From assembly GCF_001306175.1 (NCBI RefSeq), contig NZ_LGKN01000004.1:248001-312000 (forward strand): a DNA stretch of 64,000 nt. The letters are read 5' to 3'. Of the stretch, positions 29,211-40,055 are shown piece by piece (position 1 is the first letter of the stretch; the number at the start of each line of letters is the position of its first letter). The notes beneath the pieces are model-generated. The model saw only the letters and a list, made by a program, of their open reading frames with translations. It had not been told where the DNA came from and searched no databases. A program made the position numbers and the translations under genes. The stretch is from Ardenticatena maritima. Its GTDB lineage: Bacteria > Chloroflexota > Anaerolineae > Ardenticatenales > Ardenticatenaceae.

Positions 29211-30770
29211 TCAGGTTTCAGGCGAGCGCACCCGCTCGAACAGGATGCTTTTGTCGTCTTCGTAGCGCACGCGCCAATTGGGCGATTGGCGCACCGCGTC
29301 CAACAAAGGCGGGGGGTCGGGGTTTTCTTCGGTCGGCTTGGGCAGGAAGATGTACTCAATGGCGTATTTGTCCATGACGGCTTCCCAATCGCGGGCGCTG
29401 AGGGCGGCGATGTAATCTTCCACCAGTTCATCGGAGTAGAGATGGACGCGCCCGTCAATGAAGGTACGTTGTTGGGGCCAGAGCCGCCAAATCATGTAAT
29501 CGCCAAAGTCCTGGACGTGAAAGATGTTGCCTTGCAGGTCGGCTTCGGCGATGAAGTCCATCGCTTCAACCGGAATGACGGGGTCAATGAGCGTGGGGCG
29601 CAGGCGCTCGCTTTGCAGGTGCGGGCGCACCCACGGGCTGAACAAGAGCGTGAGACTCGCCAGCACAATCACCAACAGCCCGTTGAGCACGGGGCTTTCG
29701 CGGCGGGGGCGCTGCGGCGCTGACTGCGGTTCAGGCAGCCCCAGGCGGCGGCGCATGTGCGCCAGCGGCTGGACACGCAACGCTTGCATGTGCCGCACAA
29801 AAATGGGCGCGACGGCAATGGCGAACCAGATGCCATTGCGCACCGAGACCAGCGCAAAGACGCTAAACCCCATGAAGAGCCCCAATTCGGTCAGGTCGAG
29901 CGGGGCGGCGCTGTACAGCAACCCCAACAACACAATGAAGAAGGGGGCAAAGAAAATCAAGAGATGCTCCGTGGCGGTGATGACGGGCGGTTGCCACTCG
30001 GTCACAAAGCGTTGCGACGCGGGGTCTTGTTGCAGTTGGCGCACGTAGCCGTAAATCTGCACGCCGTAGGGGTTGATGAGCGTCGCCAGCACAGACAAGA
30101 CCAGCACGAGCGCCATGCGGCGCAAGAGAGGCGGCGGTATGGTGTCGGGCGTGTCGCCGTGCCACCAGCGGCGCACACTTTCACTCACCAGAAAGCCCGC
30201 CAGCACGCCCAGCCCCAGCACAAACGCGCCATGCACGTTCACCCAGAACGCCATCAGCGGCGGCAACAGCCAGAGCCAGCGGGAGCGACGCCCTGCCCGC
30301 ACGTTCCACAACACCCAAAAGTAGAACGCCAGCAAGACAAACGAGAAGACTTGCGTGCGCAGGTTGCTGTACAACGCGAAGGTGACGGCAGGCACCAGCG
30401 CCAAAAGCGCGACGCGGCGCGCGTTCGCCCCACTTTGCAGGCAGGTCGCCAACACCAGCACAAACGCCAATGCGACCATGAAGGCGTCGAAGGCAACCAG
30501 CAGTTCTAGCCCTCCCACGCGCCAGAGCAGGTAGAAGATGATTTCCGCCAGCCAGTTGGGGTAGGTGAAGGGTTTGCCCGCCGCGGTGAACGAAAACAGG
30601 TCGGTGGTGGGAATGCGCCCGGTTTCGACGATGATTTGCCCGACTTTGAGATGCCACCAGAAATCGAGGCGGCGCAACGGGTTGAGCAACGCCGACCAGA
30701 GCACGAGCAGCACCGGAATGGCGAGCCAGATGGTCTGCAAGGTGGGCGCAGGAATGCGTTGGCGGCGCAT
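29211..30770 (-). CDS. Polytopic membrane protein of unknown function
   Basis: 519 aa from ATG 30770 (GGGAG upstream). About ten membrane segments, with LDFWWHLKVGQ after the first and a periplasmic-facing FSFTAAGKPFTYPNWLAE loop, then a soluble C-terminal region of about 110 aa containing RTFIDGRVHLYSDEL. The DFWWHLK...NWL pattern recurs in bacterial proteins that look like GT-C glycosyltransferases, but no activity is established to my knowledge. It lies 10 bp after hisG. Confidence 0.75.
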   Translation of the reverse strand: MRRQRIPAPTLQTIWLAIPVLLVLWSALLNPLRRLDFWWHLKVGQIIVETGRIPTTDLFSFTAAGKPFTYPNWLAEIIFYLLWRVGGLELLVAFDAFMVALAFVLVLATCLQSGANARRVALLALVPAVTFALYSNLRTQVFSFVLLAFYFWVLWNVRAGRRSRWLWLLPPLMAFWVNVHGAFVLGLGVLAGFLVSESVRRWWHGDTPDTIPPPLLRRMALVLVLSVLATLINPYGVQIYGYVRQLQQDPASQRFVTEWQPPVITATEHLLIFFAPFFIVLLGLLYSAAPLDLTELGLFMGFSVFALVSVRNGIWFAIAVAPIFVRHMQALRVQPLAHMRRRLGLPEPQSAPQRPRRESPVLNGLLVIVLASLTLLFSPWVRPHLQSERLRPTLIDPVIPVEAMDFIAEADLQGNIFHVQDFGDYMIWRLWPQQRTFIDGRVHLYSDELVEDYIAALSARDWEAVMDKYAIEYIFLPKPTEENPDPPPLLDAVRQSPNWRVRYEDDKSILFERVRSPET

Positions 30771-30780
30771 GGCGTCTCCC

Positions 30781-31464
30781 TCAACTGTTGGGTTGCATGG
30801 CGGCGTCGAGCAAAGTTTCCAGCGCCTGGACAATAGGCTGAATATCGTGCGGGCGCAACTTGTGCGCGGCGCGGTTCACAATCAGCGCGGCTTCCACCTG
30901 CAAGATGGTTTCGAGTTCGACAAGGTTGTTTTCGCGCAGGGTGGTGCCTGTTTGCACAATGTCCACAATCAGGTCGGCAAGCCCCGATGTGCACGCCAGT
31001 TCGATGTTGCCGCTTAGCCCCAGCACGTCGGCGCTCAGCCCCCGTTCCCACACATAGTGCCGCGCGATGTTGGGGTATTTGGTGGCAATGGTGAGCGAGG
31101 GTTCGGCGCACAAATTGCGCCCACGCCAACGGGCGGGACCAGCAAGCACCATGCGGCACCGGCTGCTCGGCAAAAGCGCCCCCAGCAACAGCGGCACGAG
31201 CACGTCCGCGCCGCTTTCCCACAACACGTCGCGCCCCACAATGCCCATGTCGGCGACACCATGCTCGACATAGACGGGCACGTCGGCGTCTTTGGCAAGC
31301 AGAACGCGCAAGCGCCCGCCGCCTTCATCGGCGAGCATTTTGCGCTCTTTTTTCGCACGGCGCACCGGTTCCATGTCAAAGCCAATCGTGTCAAACAGGC
31401 GCGTAGTTTCTTCAAACATGCGCCCCTTGCCCAGCGCCAGCACCAACGGGCGATCAATCACCAT
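30781..31464 (-). CDS. hisG: ATP phosphoribosyltransferase, short form
   Basis: First step of histidine biosynthesis. 227 aa, the short HisG that lacks the C-terminal regulatory domain and needs HisZ. PRPP-binding motif DLIVDIVQTGTTLRENNL is present. It overlaps hisZ by 11 bp, as expected for the HisG-HisZ pair. Confidence 0.95.
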   Translation of the reverse strand: MVIDRPLVLALGKGRMFEETTRLFDTIGFDMEPVRRAKKERKMLADEGGGRLRVLLAKDADVPVYVEHGVADMGIVGRDVLWESGADVLVPLLLGALLPSSRCRMVLAGPARWRGRNLCAEPSLTIATKYPNIARHYVWERGLSADVLGLSGNIELACTSGLADLIVDIVQTGTTLRENNLVELETILQVEAALIVNRAAHKLRPHDIQPIVQALETLLDAAMQPNS

Positions 31465-32686
31465 GCGCCACCTCCTGCCATTCACCACACACCAGCACCG
31501 CGCCAATGCCGCGCGCGGCGGCTTTGCGGCGTGTTCCTTCGGGCGAGCGACTGCTCAAATCAAGTTCGATGCGCTGACCGGCGGCGCGGCGGCGCTGCAA
31601 GTCCGCCAGGCATTCCGCATGACCACACGCGACCATGAGCGCGTCGGGGCGCGGCACGTCGGGCGCGGCATTTTCGGCTTCCAGGACGTCGAGCACGCGC
31701 TGGGTGAAAACCGCAAACCCGACGGCGGGGGCGTCGTAGCCGTAGAGGGCGAGCAGGTTGTCGTAGCGCCCACCGCCGGCGATGGGATAGCCGCTGTGCG
31801 GGGCAAAGGTTTCAAACGTGATGCCGGTGTAGTAGTGCATACCGCGCACTTCGCCCAGGTCAATGGTGACGAAATCGCGCACGCCGTAGGCTTCCAAACG
31901 CGCCACAATCTGCTGCAACCGTTCGATGGCGCTGCGTGCGCGCGGCGTCGGCGCGAGGGCGGCGGCGCGTTCGAGAACGTCGCCCTGCCCCCAGAGCGTG
32001 GGCAAGGCTTCCAGCGCGGCGCGGGCGGCGCCACGCACCCCGGCGCGGTCGAGTTCTTCGGCGAGGATGTGGCGGTTCTTGCGGTCAATGGCGCGGCGAA
32101 TGGCGGCAAGGTTGGGCGGCTGCTTGTCCAGCGCGTCAAACACGCCATGCACAAAGCCCATATGCCCCAGGTTGAGTTGGAAGCGGGGCACACCCATGGC
32201 TTGCAGGGTGGCCACATGCAAGGCGATGATTTCGGCGTCGGCGTCGGCGTCGTTGACGCCGACGCATTCCACGCCGGCTTGCCAGATTTCGCGGAATTCG
32301 CGCTGTTGCCCCGCACGTGGTTCCACGTAGCGGAACACCGGCGCAACGTAGGCGAGCCGCACGGGGGGCGGTTCTTGCACCAGGCGGCTGGCGACCAGTC
32401 GGGCAACCGGCACCGTCAGGTCGGGGCGCAGGGCGAGCAGGTTGCCCTGGGCGTCAATGAAGCGGTGCATTTTGCCGCTGGCTTGTTCGTCAAACCCACG
32501 TGCGAGCACGTCGTAATACTCGAACGTTGGCAAGACCACGGGGGCGTAGCCCCAGCGCCAAAAGGTTTCTTCGGCGGCGCGGTGTACCAACGTGAGACGG
32601 GCGGCTTCGTCGCCGAAAATATCACGCACACCCGGCGGCAACAAGCGCAACAGGTGCGTTGTTCGGCTTGGGGTTGAGTGGTTCAT
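31454..32686 (-). CDS. hisZ: ATP phosphoribosyltransferase regulatory subunit
   Basis: 410-aa HisRS paralogue that forms the hetero-octamer with short HisG. Class II synthetase core features (LLPPGVRDIFGDEA, LALRPDLTVPVARL, HYYTGITFE, GGGRYDNLLALYG) are seen, but the tRNA-binding features of HisS are missing. Two adjacent ATGs (32689, 32686) share one GGAG site; 32686 gives the better spacing. Confidence 0.93.
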   Translation of the reverse strand: MNHSTPSRTTHLLRLLPPGVRDIFGDEAARLTLVHRAAEETFWRWGYAPVVLPTFEYYDVLARGFDEQASGKMHRFIDAQGNLLALRPDLTVPVARLVASRLVQEPPPVRLAYVAPVFRYVEPRAGQQREFREIWQAGVECVGVNDADADAEIIALHVATLQAMGVPRFQLNLGHMGFVHGVFDALDKQPPNLAAIRRAIDRKNRHILAEELDRAGVRGAARAALEALPTLWGQGDVLERAAALAPTPRARSAIERLQQIVARLEAYGVRDFVTIDLGEVRGMHYYTGITFETFAPHSGYPIAGGGRYDNLLALYGYDAPAVGFAVFTQRVLDVLEAENAAPDVPRPDALMVACGHAECLADLQRRRAAGQRIELDLSSRSPEGTRRKAAARGIGAVLVCGEWQEVAHGD

Positions 32687-32711
32687 CATCCTTTCTCCGC
32701 AGGTTGAAGCG

Positions 32712-33647
32712 CTATGTCTCGCCGTATTCGTCTTCGGGTTGCCAATCGGTGCGATGCCCCTCCGGCGGTTCAACATGGACCACGACGTCGCTCAAGCCAA
32801 ACGCTTCGCGCAGGCGGTCGGCAACGCGATGCGCGATGACGTGCGCCTGATCAAGTTGCAAATGAGGGTCCACCTGCACGTGCAAATCGGCTTGCACATT
32901 GCCTTCGCGCCCACGTGTGCGAATTTTATGCACGGAGATGACACCGGGCACTTCACGCGCGATGTCGGCAATCTGTTCCGGCTCAATGACGGCGGTATCC
33001 ACGAGCACCAGGGTGCTATCGCGGATGATTTCGTAGGCGGCGCGGGCAATCGCCAGGGTGATGAGCAACGCCACCACCACGTCGAATTGGGGGAAGCCCA
33101 TGCGCGCGGCAATCAGGCTGACGATGACGCCGCAAGAAACCAGGATGTCGCTGCGGGTGTGTTGGGCGTCGGCGTAGAGAATGGCGCTGTTAAGTTCGAC
33201 GGCTTTGCGGCGTTCGTAGATGGTGACGAAAAGGTTGACGCCAATCGTCGCCACCATGACGACAAAACTGAGCGTGTTCACGTCCGGCGCGCCGCCGGTG
33301 CGCAAGCGTTCCAGGCTGTTGGTGAAGACTTCCCAGGCGGTTAGTGCCAGCACGCCCCCGATGAAGAGTGTGGCGATGGTTTCGATTTTCTGGTGCCCGT
33401 AGGGGTGGTTTTCATCGGGGGGGCGCGAGGCAAGCGCAACGCCAATCAGCCCCACAATGTTGGAACTGCTATCAGTGAGCGAGTGAAAGCCGTCGGCAAT
33501 CATGCTGATGCTGCCGATGGCAAAGCCCAGGAGCAATTTTGCCAGCGATACCAACACATTGAGCGCCAAAACCACCAACAGCACGCGGCGCACGGCGGGC
33601 GCGGTTTCGGTCAACGAGTGCTGAGGGTGGGTGTGCGTATGCGTCAT
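32712..33647 (-). CDS. Cation diffusion facilitator (CDF) metal efflux transporter
   Basis: 311 aa, His-rich N-terminus (MTHTHTHP), about six membrane segments and a C-terminal ferredoxin-like domain. The metal-site motifs ADGFHSLTD in TM2 and ADAQHTRSD in TM5 indicate Zn/Fe/Mn export. Its ATG overlaps the Nudix gene stop. Confidence 0.92.
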   Translation of the reverse strand: MTHTHTHPQHSLTETAPAVRRVLLVVLALNVLVSLAKLLLGFAIGSISMIADGFHSLTDSSSNIVGLIGVALASRPPDENHPYGHQKIETIATLFIGGVLALTAWEVFTNSLERLRTGGAPDVNTLSFVVMVATIGVNLFVTIYERRKAVELNSAILYADAQHTRSDILVSCGVIVSLIAARMGFPQFDVVVALLITLAIARAAYEIIRDSTLVLVDTAVIEPEQIADIAREVPGVISVHKIRTRGREGNVQADLHVQVDPHLQLDQAHVIAHRVADRLREAFGLSDVVVHVEPPEGHRTDWQPEDEYGET

Positions 33648-34129
33648 GAGCGTTCTCCTGTCAGCCAGCGCGCGGCACGGCGCACAAACTCGCGTTCGCT
33701 GTCAAACGTGAGCAAGCGTGCGGCCTCATCGAGCGACGCCGCCCAGCGCACGCGAAAGAGGGCTTCTTCGCCATGCACGGCTTGGGGCGCACGCTGTTCA
33801 GCGCGGCGCACGCGCATGAGAAAGTAGTGCTCATCGCGCACGATGTGGTCGCCGCGGAAGGTGAACGCCGTGCGCTGTGTGCCCAGGTCGGCGAGGATGT
33901 CAAGGTCGCAGTAGCCGCTTTCCTCGCAGACTTCGCGCAAGGCGGCTGAGCGGTCATCTTCGCCCGGCTCGATATGCCCTTTGGGCAAGCGTACTTCATG
34001 CACAAGCCGCCCGTCCCGTTCGACGTCGCGTTCCAGCAGAAGCACGCGCCCCGCATCGTCCAACACAACGCCCCCAGCCGCACGGTAGAAGCGCGTCGGG
34101 GTGCGTTCAGCGTCGTTTGGCGTCTGCAT
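33644..34129 (-). CDS. Nudix hydrolase
   Basis: 161 aa from ATG 34129. The Nudix box GHIEPGEDDRSAALREVCEE with the following SG is complete. Substrate unknown; the mix of FRGDHIVRDEHYFLMRV after the box resembles diadenosine polyphosphate or ADP-ribose hydrolases. Confidence 0.9.
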   Translation of the reverse strand: MQTPNDAERTPTRFYRAAGGVVLDDAGRVLLLERDVERDGRLVHEVRLPKGHIEPGEDDRSAALREVCEESGYCDLDILADLGTQRTAFTFRGDHIVRDEHYFLMRVRRAEQRAPQAVHGEEALFRVRWAASLDEAARLLTFDSEREFVRRAARWLTGERS

Positions 34130-34142
34130 GGCGGCTCTCCGT

Positions 34143-35303
34143 TTACACCAATCGGCGATACGCTTGGCGCGCCTGTTCGGCGGCGCGTTCCCAGGTGAAG
34201 CGTTTGGCGTGTTCAAGCCCTTTCTGGCGCAATTCGGCGCGCAACTCCTTGTCGTTGAGGGCGCGGTGCATCGCCTCGGCAAGGGCTTCTTCATCTTCCA
34301 CGTCGTCCACGTAGAGCACGGCGTCGCCCCCCACTTCGGGCAGGCTGGTGTTGCGCCCCGTCACCACCGGCGTGCCGCACGCCATCGCTTCGAGCACGGG
34401 CAACCCAAACCCTTCGTAGTGGCTGGGATAGACCACCAAATCGGCGAGGTTGTAAAGCGCGGGCAAGAAGGCGTCGGCGACATAGCCCGCAAAGAGCACA
34501 TGCCCCCCAAGGCGCAAGTCGTCCACGAAGGTGTAGATGTCGTCGCTTTCGCCCCAGCCAATGCCGCCGGCAATGATGAGTTCGTGGAAGACGAATTTCA
34601 TTTTCTGGCGCAACAGCCGATAGGCGCGAATGAGGGTGCGAATGTTTTTGCGCGGCTCAATCGTGCCCACAAAGAGGATGAAGGGCGCATCCAGGCTGAA
34701 CGCGGCGCGCACCTGCATGAGTTCCTGGTGGTCGGCTTCGTTGCCGAAATCGTAAGGGCGGAAGCGCGGCTCCACGCCCGGATAGACCACGCTGACCCGT
34801 TCCGGGGCAACACCCAAGTGGCGTTGCAATTCCTGCCGGGTGTACTCGCTATCGGCAAAGATGTGCGCCGCCTGTTCGACACTGCGCGGCACAGCACGTT
34901 GCAGGTAGCGCGCGAGGCTCGGTTCGTGAAATTCAGGACGCACCAAAAACGAAAGGTCGTGCACGGTGACGATACCACGCGCACGTTTGAGCGGCGGCAA
35001 GACAAAGTCGGGCGAGTGGTAGATGTCGGCGTCGCCCGCCCAGCGGTCGCCGGGCAGGGGCAAGCGTACCCGCTGCCAGAGCAAGGCGGCCTGGCGTTGG
35101 GTGAAGGGCAAGCGCTGCCAGCGCACATGTTCGGGGAAGGCAGGGCGCACGTCGGCGGCGGCTGGTTCGGCGTCGCGCGTGTAGAGCAGGGTGTAGGTAT
35201 CGCCTTGCGGGTCGGCGGTGAGCGCCTGCACCAGCCCACGGGTGTAGCGCCCCACACCGGCGCGCTGTACCAAGCCTGCTGTGTAGTCTATGGCAATGTT
35301 CAT
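34143..35303 (-). CDS. Glycosyltransferase family 4
   Basis: 386 aa GT-B glycosyltransferase; ATG 35303 follows GGAAGGA. N-terminal Rossmann with AGVGRYTRGLVQAL, donor-side VGTIEPRKNIRTLIRAY, and the EX7E motif in SHYEGFGLPVLEAMACGTP. Probably builds a cell-envelope glycan or exopolysaccharide; substrate unknown. Gap of 13 bp to the Nudix gene. Confidence 0.92.
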   Translation of the reverse strand: MNIAIDYTAGLVQRAGVGRYTRGLVQALTADPQGDTYTLLYTRDAEPAAADVRPAFPEHVRWQRLPFTQRQAALLWQRVRLPLPGDRWAGDADIYHSPDFVLPPLKRARGIVTVHDLSFLVRPEFHEPSLARYLQRAVPRSVEQAAHIFADSEYTRQELQRHLGVAPERVSVVYPGVEPRFRPYDFGNEADHQELMQVRAAFSLDAPFILFVGTIEPRKNIRTLIRAYRLLRQKMKFVFHELIIAGGIGWGESDDIYTFVDDLRLGGHVLFAGYVADAFLPALYNLADLVVYPSHYEGFGLPVLEAMACGTPVVTGRNTSLPEVGGDAVLYVDDVEDEEALAEAMHRALNDKELRAELRQKGLEHAKRFTWERAAEQARQAYRRLV

Positions 35304-35336
35304 GGCGTCATATCCTTCCACCTGATATTGGCATTG

Positions 35337-35364
35337 AAAAAGGCGACCTGTGCGGCCGCCTTTT
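35337..35364 (-). terminator. Terminator after aspS
   Basis: Minus strand stem AAAAGGCG/CGCCTTTT around a GC-rich loop that can pair further, followed by T. It separates aspS from the glycosyltransferase gene. Confidence 0.7.
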
Positions 35365-35377
35365 CTGCCTGTGCGGG

Positions 35378-37171
35378 TTATTCGGCGGACGAAGCCGGTT
35401 CCCGCTCAGGCAGGACAATCTTCAAATGCAGTTCTTCCAACTGCTTGGGGTCTACTTCGCTGGGTGCGCCTGTCATCAAGTCCGCGCCGCTGGCGGTCTT
35501 GGGGAAGGCGATGACTTCGCGGATGTTGGGTTCGTCCGCCAGCACCATGACGACGCGGTCAATCCCCCAGGCAATGCCGCCGTGGGGCGGCGCGCCATAC
35601 TCAAAGGCTTCGAGCATGTGCCCAAAGCGTTCTTGCGCGGTGGCTTCGTCAATGTTGAGCAGTTGGAACATTTTGGCTTGCACGTCGCGGCGGTGGATAC
35701 GGATGGAGCCGCCGGCGAGTTCCCAGCCGTTGCCCGCCAGGTCATACGCCTGCGCGCGTACTTTGCCGGGATCGGTGTCGAGCAAGGGGATGTCTTCGGG
35801 CTTGGGTGATGTGAAGGGGTGATGGACGGCGTCCCAACGCCCTTCGTCTTCGTTCCACTCCACCAGCGGGAAGTCCACAATCCAGACGAACGCGAGTTCG
35901 TCCTTGTCGCGCAAGCCCAGCCGGTCGCCCAGTTCCAGGCGCAAGCGCCCCAGCACTTCGTGCACGACGTCGGCGGTATCGGCAACCATGAGCACCAGGT
36001 CGCCCGGCTGTGCGCCCGTTGTTTGCAGGAAGGCGTCGCGCACATTTTCGAGGAAGCGCGCCACACCGCCGGAGAGTGTGCCGCCTTCTTCCACCTTCAC
36101 CCAGGCAAGCCCTTTGGCGCCCCAGCCTTTCGCCAGGTCTTCGAGTTCGCTGATTTGCTTGCGGCTGTAGGTCGCCAATCCGGGCGCAACAATGGCTTTG
36201 ACGCGCCCACCGCTTTCAATCACGCCCTTGAAGGCGCGGAAGTCCGTTTCCGCCCAGACAGCGGCGACGTCAATCAGTTCCATGCCGAAGCGCAAGTCGG
36301 GCTTGTCGGAGCCGTAGCGCTCCATGGCTTCGGCGTAGGTGAGGCGCGGGAAGGGTGTCTGCTTGATGCGTTTGTGCGGCGTGACGGTTTGCACCAATTC
36401 GGTCATCAACGCCTCGTTGAGCGCCATCACGTCTTCGGCTTCGACAAACGCCATTTCGAGGTCGAGTTGGGTAAATTCGGGCTGGCGGTCGCCGCGCAAG
36501 TCTTCATCGCGGAAACAGCGTGCAATCTGGAAGTAGCGGTCAATGCCGCTCACCATGAGCAGCTGTTTCAACTGCTGCGGCGACTGGGGCAAGGCGTAGA
36601 ACTTGCCAGGTTGCAGGCGGCTGGGTACCAGAAAGTCGCGCGCCCCTTCGGGTGTGCTTTTGATGAGGATGGGCGTTTCGATTTCCCAAAAGCCGCGGGC
36701 GTCCAGCCAATCGCGAATGAATTTGATGGTGCGATGGCGAATGTGCAGGTTGCGCTGCATGCGCGGTCGGCGCAGGTCGAGATAGCGGTAGCGCAAGCGC
36801 AACTCTTCGCCCACATTGATTTCGTCGCGAATGACGAAGGGGGGCGTTTTGGCGCGGTTCAGCACGGTCAAGCGTGTGGCGTACACCTCGACTTCACCCG
36901 TCGCGAGGTTGGGGTTGACCATTTCGGGCGGACGAAGCGCCACCGTGCCTTCGATTTGCACCACGTCTTCATGGCGCAGGGTTTCGGCGCTGTGGAAAGC
37001 GTCACCAGAGCGTTTAGGGTCGAAAACAATCTGCACGATGCCTTCACGGTCGCGCAAGTCCACGAAAATGAGCCCGCCGTGGTCGCGGCGGCGGTGCACC
37101 CACCCCGCCAACACGACCTGTTGGCCTGCATGGGTTGCTCGCAATTCTCCTGCCAGATGTGTCCGTAACAC
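35378..37171 (-). CDS. aspS: Aspartyl-tRNA synthetase
   Basis: 597 aa, bacterial type with the inserted GAD domain. GTG 37171 is chosen because GGAGG lies 5 bases upstream. N-terminal OB fold ([17 protein letters not shown]), class II motif 1 region, motif 2 [18 protein letters not shown] and motif 3 [13 protein letters not shown]. Whether it is discriminating or also makes Asp-tRNA(Asn) cannot be decided here. Confidence 0.96.
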   Translation of the reverse strand: MLRTHLAGELRATHAGQQVVLAGWVHRRRDHGGLIFVDLRDREGIVQIVFDPKRSGDAFHSAETLRHEDVVQIEGTVALRPPEMVNPNLATGEVEVYATRLTVLNRAKTPPFVIRDEINVGEELRLRYRYLDLRRPRMQRNLHIRHRTIKFIRDWLDARGFWEIETPILIKSTPEGARDFLVPSRLQPGKFYALPQSPQQLKQLLMVSGIDRYFQIARCFRDEDLRGDRQPEFTQLDLEMAFVEAEDVMALNEALMTELVQTVTPHKRIKQTPFPRLTYAEAMERYGSDKPDLRFGMELIDVAAVWAETDFRAFKGVIESGGRVKAIVAPGLATYSRKQISELEDLAKGWGAKGLAWVKVEEGGTLSGGVARFLENVRDAFLQTTGAQPGDLVLMVADTADVVHEVLGRLRLELGDRLGLRDKDELAFVWIVDFPLVEWNEDEGRWDAVHHPFTSPKPEDIPLLDTDPGKVRAQAYDLAGNGWELAGGSIRIHRRDVQAKMFQLLNIDEATAQERFGHMLEAFEYGAPPHGGIAWGIDRVVMVLADEPNIREVIAFPKTASGADLMTGAPSEVDPKQLEELHLKIVLPEREPASSAE

Positions 37172-37225
37172 GCAATCCTCCACTTGATTGTGGCTTGTTT
37201 GGGTTGGCGCTGTATGCAAGGAAAG

Positions 37226-37243
37226 AGGCCACATGTGTGGCCT
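37226..37243. repeat. 18-bp perfect palindrome in the aspS leader
   Basis: AGGCCACATGTGTGGCCT, between the putative aspS promoter and its start; on the minus strand CTTTCC follows. It could be a leader hairpin or an operator. Confidence 0.6.
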
Positions 37244-37269
37244 TCCACGTCATTGTGTGGGTTGGGGCT

Positions 37270-37297
37270 ATTGTATGTGTGCTATCGGTTTTGTAAA
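37270..37297 (-). promoter_or_regulatory. Putative aspS promoter
   Basis: Minus strand TTTACA, 16 bp, TACAAT, about 100 bp upstream of the start codon; each hexamer has one mismatch to consensus. Confidence 0.6.
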
Positions 37298-37371
37298 ACA
37301 GGCTGCAATGCACGGGCGCGCAAGCGGCGCATGACATTGAAACCTGCGAATTTTTACTTGTACGGCACTCA

Positions 37372-37403
37372 AATCAAACAGGCGCGGCATAAAGCCGCGC
37401 CTG
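37372..37403 (-). terminator. Terminator after the GH9 cellulase gene
   Basis: 10-bp stem CAGGCGCGGC/GCCGCGCCTG, 5-base loop, then TTTGATTT on the minus strand. Confidence 0.8.
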
Positions 37404-37424
37404 CTTTCTCGCATTCCGCTGCTT

Positions 37425-39944
<2,520 letters not shown>

Positions 39945-39975
39945 TCATCCCCCGGGGGTGTGTGCTCGCACTCTT

Positions 39976-40004
39976 ACAGAGCAAAGGGGCACGAGAAAAA
40001 TACA
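39976..40004 (-). promoter_or_regulatory. Two-block upstream element, copy at GH9
   Basis: Minus strand TGTATTTTT, 14 bp, CTCTGT. Candidate promoter read by the nearby ECF-like sigma factor. The first block is exactly the loop of a 10-bp hairpin (39986-40014), so it may double as the terminator of the upstream gene. Confidence 0.5.
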
Positions 40005-40014
40005 CTCGTGCCCC
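39986..40014 (-). terminator. Hairpin after the GH12-GH48-GH6 gene
   Basis: Perfect 10-bp stem GGGGCACGAG/CTCGTGCCCC with a 9-base loop, 42 bp after the stop; only TTTGC follows, so termination strength is uncertain. Confidence 0.55.
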
Positions 40015-40055
40015 CTCAAATGTGGCGAAAACGACGATTTGGTGTGATGCGCCCG

